Assembly: GCA_050084985.1 (NCBI GenBank)
Contig: JBITNC010000001.1
Coordinates: 146,692,001-146,756,000, forward strand
From: Nageia nagi
Lineage: Eukaryota > Pinophyta
Reading direction: 5' to 3'
DNA length: 64,000 bases
Shown: positions 24,526 through 37,282 of the stretch, piece by piece
Numbering within the stretch: the stretch's first letter is position 1
Layout: every line of letters begins with the position of its first letter
Notes under the pieces: generated by a model
Seen by the model: the letters and a program-made list of their open reading frames with translations, nothing else
Told to the model about the DNA's origin: nothing
Databases searched by the model: none
Program-made: the position numbers and the translations under genes

Positions 24526-26000
24526 ATCCATCAGGAGAATGATCCTAGCCTCATCTGTGCCTACTATCAATTCAATAGGTTTTTAGGTATGCCAAGCTCA
24601 TTTTCATCAAGACTACATGACTACAAACCATATCTTAGTTTTGAGAGCTATCATAAAGGAGGCATGCTCCAGATCTTTGAAAGTCTTCTATTTCTTTATA
24701 GATTTTCATAAAACCTTTGATACTGTGCCTGATATATAGTATTTGAGAGACTCTAGTTTACAACAATCTCTAGATTGTATGATTCAGTGATTGGTCACTT
24801 TTGCTCCTCTCAAGGACTCTTTGAATGTATTCTTAGCACCATAAGAGTGAAACAAGTTTACCACATTTTCCTAACACTCTTTGGCATTTTGACCACATAC
24901 ACATGCAGATGATGGATGTTTACTGTATAAACTTTTGATCTCTCTTCTTTTTTGTTGATGATGTTATCATTTTATCTTTGACTATTCAGGGAATCCAACA
25001 ATAATTGGATGCACTAGCAAATTTTTATACTTTGACATAGCTATCATTTAACCTTACCAAGACCAAGGTCATGATATTCAATACTATCAAGGAGGTTGTA
25101 TCCCATATTCATTTTCACCTCCAGGGATAGGCAATAGAGATCACACACTCCTGTATATACCTTAGAGTTCTTTTCATTGGACCCAATTATAGATGAAGTT
25201 TTCTATCCAAGCTTGCATTTGTAAGGGATATGGATCTGTTTTTGTACTCAAGTAGAGTTTCTTTAAAGCTCACTTTCAAAACATCCTAGTTTGGATGAAG
25301 ATCTTTTATACCTCGGTTAAGATAGCAATTACTCACACAATAGAGATATGGGGCACAATATTGGTCCAACTAAATGGTCTCATATTGAATGAGTATAGAA
25401 ACTTTTTCTTTGAAGTTTTATATGATGCAAATGCATAATTCCACACTCCATTATCCTTGTTCAACTAGAGATTATATCGAAGATCATCTATGCTCTTTGA
25501 TAGCCCTTTATTTGAGTCTTAGGAGGATATAGAGGGGGTGGTATTCTGAAGTATATATACATATAGAATGTATTCAAATTCATATTGACAAACTTCCTCC
25601 ATACTCCCTTGGATTTCCTTATCCATCATCACATAATAAGTAGGCAAAGATACTTCATGAGATCAGAAAAAAATATCATTCTCTATTATATCCATTCCAT
25701 TTGAATCTCTCCCATTACCCCCTCTCCCCTAATCTATCCTTTTCTTATGAGCATTTTCTCCATGTCCAATATGGTTAGATAGTACTTCCTTAATACCTCT
25801 AGTAACTTATGATACATGGTATACAAGTCTTTATTGGGAAGGTCCATGTTGAAGTAAATTACCATATACTGAAAGAGGAGTGAGTATGTAAATTTTATTC
25901 CATGGAAGAAGTAGAAAATCTAGATAATTTTGTTTTTTTGTTATCTAAATTATCTCTTTAGGAGTGACTCATGCTCTATATCATTATTTCTTAGTTATAA
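24526..26000 (+). pseudogene. Non-LTR retrotransposon (LINE) RT fragment, degraded
   Basis: Broken plus-strand frames show LINE RT landmarks in order. ILVLRAIIKEACSRSLKVFY then FIDFHKTFDTVP lies near 24640-24730 (family: ...FVDFRKAFDTVP). FFVDDVIILS follows near 24946-24980 (family: YADDLVLLS, with the A changed to V). QQxLDALANFYT and LTKTKVMIFNT come next near 25000-25085, then YLRVLFIGP near 25158-25185. Near 25860-25960 is the C-terminal phrase NYHILKEE then VCKFYSMEEVENLDNFVF (family: a cysteine/histidine-containing end domain). The element is 5'-truncated and full of stops. The L1-like or related clade cannot be fixed by eye. It is the only LINE I see in the window. Confidence 0.8.
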
Positions 26001-27324
26001 GGACCAACATTATCTTGGACTTTACATTAGATAAGCAATGCATTTTCACCAGCATAGAGATCTCATCTAAATGCCTCTCATCCTCCATAATCTTAGCTTA
26101 TCATAAATTACTTCACCAGTTATGATAGATCAAAGGTAGATATAGATGTTGGTAAAAAATGATAAGAGTCAAATCATTATACACCAGTAGAGTAACTAGA
26201 TAACGTACTAATGGAACTTTGAGAATCAAGACTACTAATTGACAAAGATAAATCAATGATTTTTCAAGAATTTCTTCATTATTTTATAATTTTAGAAGAG
26301 ATTAATTTTGTATGATTTCTCATATTTGCATAACATCTTTTACACTCTTCGTATTTCATTTTTGTTTTCTTTTGGTTGGGCACTTTTAGCCCACCTACTT
26401 ATAGTTTTCACTTTCTTATTTTTTCAATCACTTAGATCAGTTTTGGCCCATCATAAACATTAATAATATTTTATTTCATTTTATTTGATTTCATTTCTCA
26501 CTACATTCTTTAACCATGTCTCTGTAGCTATGTTCACATTATGTTAAGTTAAAAGAAATTTTAAGATATGCTAATTCTATAAGATTTTAAAATAAGATAA
26601 TCAAGAAAGTGATCTAAATAATATTAATGAGTAAATAAGAAAAGCCATAAATATAAATAATACCTTTCATGATAAATTATGGTAAATGATGTAATTGGTA
26701 TGATCAATTATGTATAATATGCTATCAAAATAAAAAACCTAGCATGCAATTGGCCTGAGTATGCAACTATATATGAAGTGCTATGTAAGAAAATTAACTA
26801 GAAAGGATACAACTCCTCTCAAAATACTCTAAGATTATACCTACACTTGAAAATAATATGAAAACATAAGCATAAATGTACATAATATTATAATTGATAT
26901 AATTATACCTCAATCTATCATAAATTAGGATGAGATCATAATGTTGAATTGTTATAATGATGGACTTCTCTAAAACCATAGAAAAATGCTCAAAGACTAT
27001 GCTTAATATTTGGATTTCAATGTTCAATACTCAAAAAATGCTAAAAATGCTTGAATAATAATAATTCATTGGTTCAAATGATATTCAAATTTGCTTTTTA
27101 TAAACATATATTTTAGTATTGATTAGCTAACTATCCCTCTACAGGATTAGTAAGTTGAATACCTATTCGATAGGATGACTATTTTGATTTTTTTTTCTTG
27201 TGTTTATGATTTTGCTAATTTGATAAAATACTATTCAAATAATATAATTTTGGGATGTATACACCTATGATCATATGGGAACCTATATGATATGAAGTAT
27301 CAAACTAATAAATTCTAAGACTTA
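26001..27324. other. Unassigned AT-rich region
   Basis: No repeat partner within the window and no recognisable protein. The 77-codon minus frame at 26794-27027 is low-complexity, Ile/Tyr-rich and probably chance. The first 300 bp may hold decayed LINE 3' sequence. Confidence 0.5.
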
Positions 27325-27730
27325 TCATTTTTCTATGAGTTTTATACCCCTAAGCTCTTTAGGATGAAATAAACATCCCATACAACATATGATGTATAAC
27401 ATCCCATATTTATAGATGATATTATGTATACACCTTTTATAACTTAGTATTTATATGCCTCCTAAGCTCTTTAGGATAAAATAAACATCTCGTACAACAT
27501 ATGATGTGTAACATCCCATACTTATAGATGATATGATGTATACACCTTTTACAATTTAGTAGTTTTATTCCCCTAAGCTCTTTAGGATGAAATAAACATC
27601 CCATCAACATATGATGTTATAATATACCATACTTATAGATGATATTATGTATACACCTTTAACAATTTATTAGTTTTATTCCTCCTAAGCTCTTTAGGAT
27701 AAAATAAACATCCCATACAACATTATGAAT
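27325..27730. repeat. Tandem repeat, about 112-bp period, about 3.5 copies
   Basis: The marker CCTAAGCTCTTTAGGAT recurs at about 27348, 27461, 27572 and 27684 (spacing 111-113 bp). It is followed each time by AAATAAACATC, CAACATATGATGT (absent from the last, partial copy) and TATAGATGAT with TATGTATACACCTTT. The copies differ by a few substitutions and small indels. It has no coding role that I can see. Confidence 0.85.
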
Positions 27731-28472
27731 TTTTTTTACAATGGTAGGAATTTACCTAAAGAATATGTCAAAGAAACATCTTAAGCTTGTGAAAGGTAAT
27801 CTACGAGGGAACCTAGCACAAAGAGTAATATAAATACATGGTTATTGGGATCTTTAAGAAAACTTTGTATTTGCCTATAGAGAAAATTTTATAGTATTAT
27901 ACCAAGTCAACTTCTTCTCCAAATTTTGAATGATAAAATCCTAAAGCTATGAGGTTGAACTTTGGAAAGTGAATGAGATCTGAATAAATTTAAATATTTC
28001 TTTAGGCCTAGTATATTTTCATTACAACTAAGATAGATAGTCCTACATAATAAGGAAGGATCGACTATAATAAGATATTTTTCTCAATTGGATACTAGAA
28101 CCCAAAGCCTTACAAAAGGTTTCTAGGCTCATTAGAGAATATTTAAAGGCCTTATATGATTATCAAGAAGGAATCATTAGTAAAATAATTATTTATAAGT
28201 TATATCCCTTATTACTAAGAGGTGAAATATCCTTTATGATACCTTGGATGTTTTGTAATGTGTAATCTATCTTAGACTTATAAAAGTAATATTTTACCTA
28301 ATAATAGGTGAATACAATTGTAAAACTTCTTAAGGAAGTGAGATAGATAAATAAATAGGTAGTTATATTACGTTAAATACATATATAATATAATAAATTA
28401 GCTTATATTTATTAAAAATTAACTTGATCTCATGGCATCTATTCTAAAAGCATCAATTCTTATTCCAACACC
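27731..28472. other. Unassigned region left of Y1
   Basis: AT-rich, with no LTR, motif or repeat partner found. It is the left flank of the Y1 5' LTR. Confidence 0.5.
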
Positions 28473-28914
28473 AATGCTCTTATTCGACACTTAGCATAAA
28501 CACTCTTATTAGAGTCAGCATTATAGTTCTTATAAAAATTATTCTTGAGGTGTTACTTATAAATTCTTTTATCACTAAAATTTACTTGTAATGTGAAAAT
28601 CCTACTTGTAATCAATCCCTCATGAATCATAAGGTTCAAGTAAAATTAGGATAGTTATTCATTATTTTTCTTATTAATTATTGTATTATATGCCTATTGA
28701 GTTATTGTAGGTTGTAGCTTTAAGTTTTCTTTTATTTTCTCCATTATTGTATCATAGTTGGGGTTGTATTTCCTCTATTCGTAATCTCCTTATTTTAGTT
28801 AAGATAGTTCATATATTCCTCTCCAATGTTGATGTTAAATTTATGAATAATATATTCATTTAGTTTATTCATATCTTGAATATTGATATTGTTTGAGTTT
28901 ATATTATAAACCTT
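28473..28914 (+). repeat. 5' LTR of copia element Y1
   Basis: It matches the Y1 3' LTR at 31843-32266 from ACCAATGCTC to TATTATAAACCT and is followed by a PBS-like sequence. The terminal CA has decayed. The two LTRs differ clearly by eye, so the insertion is old. Confidence 0.75.
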
Positions 28915-28931
28915 GTTTGAGTATCAAAACT
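28915..28931 (+). other. Primer-binding site of Y1 (decayed)
   Basis: GTTTGAGTATCAAAACT resembles TTTGGTATCAGAACT, a tRNA-Met-type site. The Y2 equivalent at 45045 is closer to consensus. Confidence 0.6.
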
Positions 28932-29980
28932 AGTTCTCTTATAAGGTTTGAATTTTTTGATCTTAATAGCATTTTACTAAGTTATTTTTTATATTGTTGC
29001 TTATGCTATTATGGAAAGAAATTATACAAAACATCTTTCCATTCCATAGATTGATATAGGAACTTATCAGTGTTAGAGTATTAAGATGAAAACTTTGTAG
29101 ATGGAAAAAAATTAATGGAATGTTATGGAGGATGGATATCTTGAACTGGTAGCTTAGAATTACAAATAGATGATGCTAAATAAATAAAGAGTGAAGAGAA
29201 AAATAAGAACTATCTAACACTCTACCATCTTTATTTAGCTCTAGATAAGAGCACATTTCCAAGGATTACAAGCTATAAGTTAGCTACTAAAGCTTGGAAA
29301 GCATTACAAGGAGGTTACAAGGTAGTAACTAAGTAAAAGAGATCATGTTGCAAATCTTGATAAGGGAGTTGAGAACTTCAGGATGAAATAGAATAAAGTA
29401 TCTAAATATTACTTTATTAGAGTGATTATAGTTTTTAATAAGATGGCCACTCTTAGAAATAAAATTAAAAATACTATAATAATCAAAAGGATTTTGAAAA
29501 CACTCACTTCTAAGTGGGATAACATAAATATTATCACTAAGGAAAATAAAATTTTGACCATGGTTAAATTAAATCATCTCACTAGCTCTCTCATGTCCAT
29601 GAGGAGACAGTATAGGGCATTGCAAGTGAAATAAATAAAGAAACAATTATTCTAGCATCAATATTGGGGCTAGTATTAACACTGAGAAAATAACATAAAA
29701 ATGGTCGAGTAAGAAGCGAAAAATCCTCCAAATAAAGATGTGGATAATGTTAAGGTGGTTTTTCTCATTGTTGAGGATGAGAAAGAGTTAACAAGAAAAA
29801 TATACAATGTTACCACTACAATACATTTGGTCATTTTGAGAGGGAGTGTAGACTCAAACAAGGCAATGAAGGGAGGTATAAAAAACTATGGAGAGGAAAA
29901 GGCTCCTATTGAACAAATGTATTTCTATCTTGTAATCAAGATGAGAAGAACTGTAAGAGACTTTCTTTCTTGATACAAGG
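28932..29980 (+). pseudogene. Y1 gag remnant with zinc knuckle
   Basis: Copia gag phrases appear in order across frames: WNVMEDGYLEL (about 29120), FPRITSYKLATKAWKAL-like (about 29255-29310), and the 70-codon frame 29422-29634 with NKMATLRNKIKNTIIIKRIL, LTSKWDNINII and LTSSLMS. A zinc knuckle near 29800-29850 reads CYHYNTFGHFEREC, in which the second cysteine of CX2CX4HX4C is replaced by tyrosine. Gag would coat the element RNA. Several shifts and a lost start make it inactive. Confidence 0.8.
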
Positions 29981-30205
29981 TGTTCAAACTATATGACTAA
30001 CAACAGGGAGATTTTCACTTCCTTAGACCACTCCTACGAGTATAACATTAGGCTTGGTGATAAAAAATACTTGACTTTTATAGAAAAGGATGTAATAGAA
30101 CTGGAAACTAATGAAAGAAATAAGAAGGTAAATGATATTTATTATAGTTCAATTATGAAGCATAATTTATTGAGTATAGGAAAAAATCTTAGAGAGGAAC
30201 TATAA
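29981..30205 (+). pseudogene. Y1 aspartic protease remnant
   Basis: The catalytic region just before 29993 reads LDTRCSNYMT, where copia proteases have D-S/T-G. The glycine is arginine in Y0, Y1 and Y2. The 70-codon frame 29993-30205 continues REIFTSLDHSYEYNIRLGDK and ends KHNLLSIGKNL (family: ...HNLLSVGQL), the usual end of the domain before the integrase zinc region. Confidence 0.8.
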
Positions 30206-30823
30206 ATTGGTTTTTGAGGATGGAAATTATACCATTTATAGTAAGAATAATGGGAATAAGCTAGTCACTACTATTCCCATGAAAAAGAATAGGTTGCTTC
30301 CCTTAAATTATGGAGTTGAAAGGGAAACCTTGTAAATATGGTTGCATGTGGAATTATAGTTAAAAAAATAAAATTGATTATTGCATAACAGATTTGGCCA
30401 CTTGAACTATGGGTGCATGAAATTGTTAACATCTCATTAGATAATGTGTGGTTTTTCTAAATTGAAGTACTCAAAAGTTATTTGCAAAGGGTGTTCCTTT
30501 GAGAAGCATGTTAGGAAGAGATTTACTAAAGGGAAGCATATAAGGCCTAATACCTATTACAGGTAATTCACTTAGATATTTGTAGGCCTATGCAAACTCA
30601 GAGTTTAGGTAGGAACTCTTACAAGTTTCTTACCTTCATTGATATTAACTCTCAAATATGTTGGGTCTTCCTCCATAAATATAAAGATGAAGTATTTCAA
30701 CATTTCAAAATTTCAAAAATTTATAGAGAATTGATATATATAATTAAATATTTGATTACTGACCATGATAAAGAGTTTTTCTCCAATGACCTTTATATCA
30801 AGAAAGAAGGTAATGAAATCTAA
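30206..30823 (+). pseudogene. Y1 integrase remnant fused in frame to an RT piece
   Basis: The N-terminal zinc region is visible as HNRFGHL with VICKGC downstream (about 30385-30495). The core starts with HLDIC (first catalytic Asp near 30575). In the frame 30590-30823 it runs through TQSLGRNSYKFLTFIDI and LITDHDKEFFSND, the region of the second catalytic Asp. Immediately after EFFSND the frame passes into LYIKKEGNEI, which belongs to RT, near 30790. The rest of integrase, including the catalytic Glu, and the first half of RT are deleted. Y2 and Y0 share the junction, but there the frame is shifted by one base. Confidence 0.85.
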
Positions 30824-31842
30824 TTATGGTTTCAATACAAATGACTTGATTTATATAGGGTGGAATCTCTATTTTGAATGAGAGATTCAAGGCTCATATA
30901 ATCTAAGAGTTTTGAATGAACAATTTTGGTATAATACACTATTTTATTGCTAAATAGGTATATCAAAATAATGGTATAATCTTTATTTATTAAATAAAAT
31001 ATGCAACTGATTTGCTATCAAAGACATATGGGATGGAAAGTTGTAAATTAATTCCTACACTTGTTGTCATTTTGTACTATGTGTAAAGATGATGGGGATA
31101 AGAAACTAATTTTAAAGGAATTTAGGAGAATTATTTGAATCCTTATGTTTCTTACCAATATAGGATCGAATATTGCTTATGTTCTCTAAATGGTTTCAAG
31201 CTATATGAGTGATCCATATTTATTGCATTTGAAGGTTGTAAAGAATATTCTAAGGTTTTTGAAGATTAATATTAATTATGGGATGATTAATTTCATTTGA
31301 GATAATGGAGGTATTTGATTTTAGTGATCAGATTGGGGAAAAAGTTTAGATGATGAATATTTAATTCTGGTAAATAGTTTTTATTAGGAACTAAACTGAT
31401 CACATGGAGCTAAAAGAAGCAAGGATCAATGGCACTATCCTCAATTGAAGCAAAATATATAATACTCACTTTCATAGGTCTTAAGCATTATGGATTCAAG
31501 AGATTTTGGGGGAGATAAATCATAAGCAAGATAAACCTACTTTACTATTTTGTGAAAACTTCAGTACCATTCACTTGGCACAACATCTAGTCCATCATAG
31601 TAGATCAAGTATTTGAATTTAAATATCATTTTATTCATGATATGGTGGAGAATATACTAATTAAACTAAGATATTTACACTTATAATCAACTAGTAGATG
31701 CATTTATAAAAGAAATGGCTAAATATGATTTTTTGAAGTGGAGAAACTCCCTTATGATTCTAGTTAGCATTAAGGAGTATTTATAAAAGGAGTCACTAAA
31801 TATCATTTTTTAAAGTTAAAAAAATCACTTTTGAACCAATGC
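30824..31842 (+). pseudogene. Y1 RT C-terminal and RNase H remnants
   Basis: It is collinear with X1 14220-15200 but more decayed. The polymerase box region reads NTND instead of YVDD. Later landmarks are FDFSD (about 31315), the 'IEAKYI' region (about 31440) and the RNase H end near 31620-31740. It lies between the deletion junction and the 3' LTR. Confidence 0.75.
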
Positions 31843-32266
31843 CAATGCTCCTATCTAACACTTAGCATCTATGGTATAGTTCTTATTAAATGCTTCTTGA
31901 GGTGTTACTTATAATTTTTTTTGTAATTGTAATTTATATGTAATGTGAGAATCCTACTTGTAACTGATTGCTCATGAATATTAGGGTTGAGGTAGACTTA
32001 GGATAGTTATTCATTCTTTTGATTATTGATTATCATATTGGATGAGTATTGAGCTATTGTATGCTTTAGCTTTAAGTTTTTCTTTTATTTTCTCCACTAC
32101 TATATCACAATTTTGGCTGCATTGCCACTATTTGTAATCTCCTTATTTTAGTTAATATAGTTCATATATTCACCTCTATTATTTATTATATTTATGAAGG
32201 ATAGTTCTATTTAGTTTTCTTCATATCTTCAATATTGATGTTGTTTGAGTTTATATTATAAACCTC
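31843..32266 (+). repeat. 3' LTR of copia element Y1
   Basis: From ACCAATGCCAATGCTCC to ...TATAAACCTCA. It is followed by spacer E, not by a PBS, which marks it as the 3' LTR. Confidence 0.75.
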
Positions 32267-32595
32267 AATATTTAGTAATTTAAGTATTTATATTATAAAT
32301 TACATATATAATATTGGTACTATAGGATATATTAAATATAGTGTATAATAATAAAATAGACATACTTATGTTATTATGTGTTGAATAATATTTTATTTAT
32401 TATTAAATAATACATTAACTAGATTATTGCATCTTATTTGAATTGAGTAAAACTGGGTGAGTTAGCTTTGAGATTCTTGTTGATGGTAATGTGATAGGCT
32501 TGCATATGTTTGTGTGTAGCATACCTAAGGTGGATTTTGGCATATGTGTGGTGGCACATAGCATGAAAAGTGGCATGTTATTATAGTGGTGAAAC
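32267..32595 (+). repeat. Spacer E, block copy 1
   Basis: Same non-coding spacer as 9889-10214, 15624-15950 and 48410-48735, between the Y1 3' LTR and the Z LTR. Confidence 0.55.
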
Positions 32596-32911
32596 TATTA
32601 ACTTAGAGTTCATGAGACACTCATCTCATGCTCTCTAAGTAGTAGTTATAATAATGTAGGATAAATTTCTAATTAAGTTATATTGAAATTAATCCATTCT
32701 TCTCTTCCTATAGATTGCATAAATGTTAAGAAAATTATTATAATATTGGTTTGTATCATTATGAAAATTATTATTATAAGAAGTTATATATATTGTGAAT
32801 GTGTTCAAAACTTATGGTTTGCTATCATTCTTTTATTTTCAAAAAGTAGGTTTTATCTTATTATCTTGATTTGTTGATGTAATATTACTTCTATAATATT
32901 ATTATTTTTAT
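32596..32911 (+). repeat. Truncated Z LTR, block copy 1
   Basis: It starts TATTAACTTAGAG and matches Z LTRs until TATTATTTTTATT, where the inverted G LTR begins. The CACCTTCA end and PBS are missing. Confidence 0.7.
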
Positions 32912-33962
32912 TACTTCTTTACAATATATAACTTATTAAATACCTCAAAAATAGGACTAATTTAATTAGGCAAAAAGAATGTAAAATAATGCTCCTTGAC
33001 TTAAATAGGAAGAGAGACTCTTTTCTTCATGTAAATCTACACCCAAGCTTGAGAATAACAAAAATGAAATAATAAAATATAGATTGGTAGGTATTTTTCT
33101 AATGCTCTACTCATTTATTTATAACTAAAGGGTTCAAGTGTGTCCAAATGGATGTCTCCTCACACCTTTAATAAGTTTTGTGGTAGGTTTGCTTTAATTT
33201 ATTGATGATTGAAATGGTATTAATACTTTGAAATCTTTTTTATTAACTACAAATTACTGCCAACCTATTATCCACACCTAACACAAAAAAATAAAACTAA
33301 GTAGGGTTATTACTCCATTATTTTCCTACCCATTAAATATCTTGTAATACCATAAGGGAGACCTTAGTCTCTATTTAATAGTGTTTTAACTATTAGCCCT
33401 ATGTGGTAATAATATAGACACTCATATTCAACTTTTACCCCATTAAATTTATGTTTCTAACCTTATATAAATTTTTAGATTTAAATAAGGTATATTTGTT
33501 TTTCCCTTCATTTCAAAATTTGAATTTAAAAAATACCAAAAAAGGGAAAGCACATCTTTACTTACAACAGTCACCTCATCCTATAGGACAAGATTAATCC
33601 ACATACATTATCAAACATAATTTCATCAAAAAATTGATAGTCATAACAATTATTCTATATGCAACTAAATGATTTATGATAGTCATAGGGTGTGTTAGCT
33701 ATTCAATGCTAATCATTTTCTCCTCTTACCCTTTCATTCCCATCACTAATTCACCTTTAGTTTGTTGGGTCTTCAATTTCTCCTTTCATCTTGCAGTAAC
33801 TTGTTACTTGCATCATAAAATCTTGAAGCTAGCATTAACTCGATACTAATAATACACATTTCCACTAAAATTGATAATCACATAGCAATAATTTAAACAT
33901 AGTTTCATTCACATCCTTGATGGTGCTCAAGGTCAACTAGTGCCATTGGGTGGGTCATTACA
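32912..33962 (-). repeat. LTR of element G, block copy 1
   Basis: On the minus strand it begins TGTAATGACCCACCC at 33962. It matches 8520-9566 throughout, including the TATA-like TTATAAATAAATGAG region near 33100-33130. Confidence 0.65.
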
Positions 33963-36900
33963 TACTTTCCTCCTTAGGAGTAACATAATCCTTTGTTTCT
34001 TTTCCTATTAATTTCTTGAGAGCACAATTCATGGTACTCCAAATTCATACACCTAATTTGACATTTTCAAGGGATGTTAAGATGAACCAACTTGAGTTAG
34101 GATTAATGGTTAGTTGACCCTCAAGTGGGTTAAGTTCATCAACTACTAGAATTGATCAACCCCTTCATTTTTGGATTTCACCACCATAACCATCTACAAA
34201 TTAGGTTGAATGTAATAACATGATCTCACCATTGCTATCTACTAACTAGTCAATTACAATAGCCTATTTGATCATAGGGTTAGTATTTTAGTTTCATCTT
34301 GGGCTCAATCACCCAAGATAATGCTAATCCAAAATGAGGTCATACACACATGACATATTTTCCACTAAACCATGGATAAAGCACATCACCCCTAGAATAA
34401 CCATCATTCCCAATCATTAATCCCTGAAAAGAAATGATTGAAACTTATACCTCATCTGTTATAGTAATATATCTTAATTACTACCTCTTTTCCTAAGGTA
34501 GGATAACTAACCTTACCATAACTTTTGGTTAGTATCCCCAGTGGTTTAAGCTCCCATGCCCATATCTTGGGAACCCAAATGTCTTTTAGAACTAATAAAT
34601 TCCATATCACAATGTTTATCATCATTTCAATAGATCCTCACTTGATATTTTGAAACATATATGTTATCTCACCCTTATTCAATGTGAGATTTACACCAAA
34701 TTATTATTGATTAGGATCTCAAGCACATAATATTTGAATCAAACACATAGATTCATATCCTTTTATTTTTCATTCAAAATAAGTATCATCAATAATAGTA
34801 TTTCAAAGAGTCATTTTTTCAAAATAAAATGAACAATTAATTCAAACAAATAATTATTGTTCTTAAAAATAATAATAACATAGTCATCATCAAGAATATA
34901 ACCCTAGTTGAAAATTACATTTATCTCAAGTTGAGATAAAAGTCGAGCTTGCTTCTAAAATTCTTGTCAAAATTCAATTTATTTCAAATATATATTGAAC
35001 AAGTTAAATTTTTTTTACAATGACCAACTAAACTTGCTTGATCATCAACATAATCATTTCATGATTAAAAGTATCTCTTTAAATCCAAATAGATTCTCTT
35101 CATTTTGCTTCGATGATCAATTATTGCATAGAAATGCACTTTCAATGTCATGAAAAATTTCTTTGCTGACCTATCTTTATAAGGTTTGTATATAAATAAA
35201 TAATTCATTAAAGATTTCACTTAAAGCTTTATAGCAAACCCAAAAGATAAGCAAATAATCATTAGCATTTTAGAAATTTTTCTACTTTTCACATTTTTGA
35301 AAATGCATATGAAAGTAAAAATTATTTGTAGTACTCATGATCAATAATCATTTATTTAAATCAATTAATAGTTAAAAAAATAGAGACTTTCTCCCATTTT
35401 ACTCTCCATTAGAGATACATTTTCACCCTTATCATCAGGTGACTTCGATGTTACATGAATGCCATGTTGAAACAATAATTTTTCATACCTTTGTGCCTAC
35501 ATTTTCCACTTTTTTGTTTCTTATAGAGAGGCACTAAGGTGTGCAAATGCTTATTCTTGTACACTTTGAATTTTATGAATAAGATTTCATTCTTATTCAA
35601 TGAGCTTAATCATTAACTTATTTCCCACTAAACAAGTGGTATTATAAATTTTTTCACATTCCTTATGCTCCTAGCAAAGATGCTTTATCCGTTCTTTGAT
35701 ATTTTTCAACTATTACCATAGATATTCATTCTCTACAATAGCCCACATTATCATTCTTAACAATTTTTTTCACTATAATTTCATAAGTAAAGTCATCTAA
35801 GAATTATTAACCCCTTTTTGTTGGGATGTCACATTGTACATATAAAGGTAGTGTCATATCGTGCATTTATTTGACATAATATCTTTCAATAATTTCCTTA
35901 GTATCTTTTTAGATATGCTTTAGAGAGTATGAATTCTCACCATCTATAATTCTTCAATGGATATTTAATGTGAATTCTCCCTTCATCCACTCATTGAGTG
36001 TTTTTGTACACCATTTATCATTTATTAGTTATCTCATATCTAGGTAGATGTTATTTTTATAGGTAGGATTTCTTGATTTTAGATGCATTGAAAAATGAAT
36101 CATGGTGAATCATAGGAGATATCATCTTGCTGCATGCTTGCTACTCTTCTAAATGGAATTAAAAAAATATTATTCATTATGGGATTTATAATTTCTTATC
36201 ATGATGTTCATTAGAGGCAATGGATTTTCATCTTCTTCAAGATCTAGCCATTATTCCCCTTTATCCACTAAACAACTGATTATTGTGTGATTACCCAACT
36301 TCAAACTAATGAACATTTGTTTCTTATATTCACTTATTTTCCTATCCTAGTCTCACTTGGAGGGTAATTTTACTTGTACCTTATAATGCACTATTGATAC
36401 AACTCTTGGCTTACATGGATCCATCTTCAATATCACCAGGAGGAAACTTAGGATCTCTTGTTGTCTCATGGATGCTTTGGCAACAAATTCTTCCTTGGGA
36501 AACTACATATTCATTTATAGTTTCTAAATAATAAGGAAATTAGGTTCTTTCTCATATATTTTTCTTATTTTATCATTTTTGAGCCATTTTGTGAAATTTA
36601 ATATCCTATATTCTGATCCCCTTGTATATAGCTTTTTGGATCAAGCTTTAGAATTATTCAATTTTCAATTATCTATTAATAGATTGTAGTATGTTGATTT
36701 GGAATCACCCGACTAAGATAACTAGCCATTGAGTTTGTTAATGGAAACTAATAATAAAGTTTAAATCTTTGCAATCTATCCACTCTTATTTGATAGTAAA
36801 ACTTTTTTATGTATTTCAAAAGAAAAGACTTCTTTTTCGAAAAGGGATAATGAACAATACATTAAGGAAGGATTTAGTATTATTTAGTACATAAAATGAT

Positions 36901-37282
36901 TTCCTCCATTCCTTTCATCCTCATTTACTAGTGGGATCTTCCTTATCAATCATTTCTATGGGCTCCTCATCAGATAATGACATTTTTTGACTCCTATATT
37001 GAAGGTAATTGATGATTTCATGAGTGAGGGTAGGAACATTTCTTCCATAGAAGAGAGAAAAATCTGATTTTACATTGGGTTTGATGATCATCATTTTATT
37101 TCCCTTTCTTGAAGTGGCTACTTCTTGTAGCTTTTTCTTTCCTTTTTCCTTCTATAAGTTTAAGAAACTTTCCAAGATGGTATCATCTTTTACTTCCACA
37201 AGGTCATTGGTAATTTCTTCCTTTACGTTCTATTGATTTTTCTAGATTTTGTTTTAGCTACCATATTGACAAAATATATATT
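33963..37282 (-). mobile_element. Element G internal region, block copy 1
   Basis: Reverse complement of 5195-8519, with many small indels. The basic N-terminal start is still visible on the minus strand near 37260 as an altered MVAKTKS. No pol motif is recognised. The frame equivalent to 8030-8400 lies at about 34100-34440. Confidence 0.5.

Noticed and set aside
26794-27027. 77-codon minus-strand open frame in unassigned DNA
   Set aside because: It is Ile/Tyr-rich low-complexity sequence with no conserved partner, as expected by chance at this A+T content.
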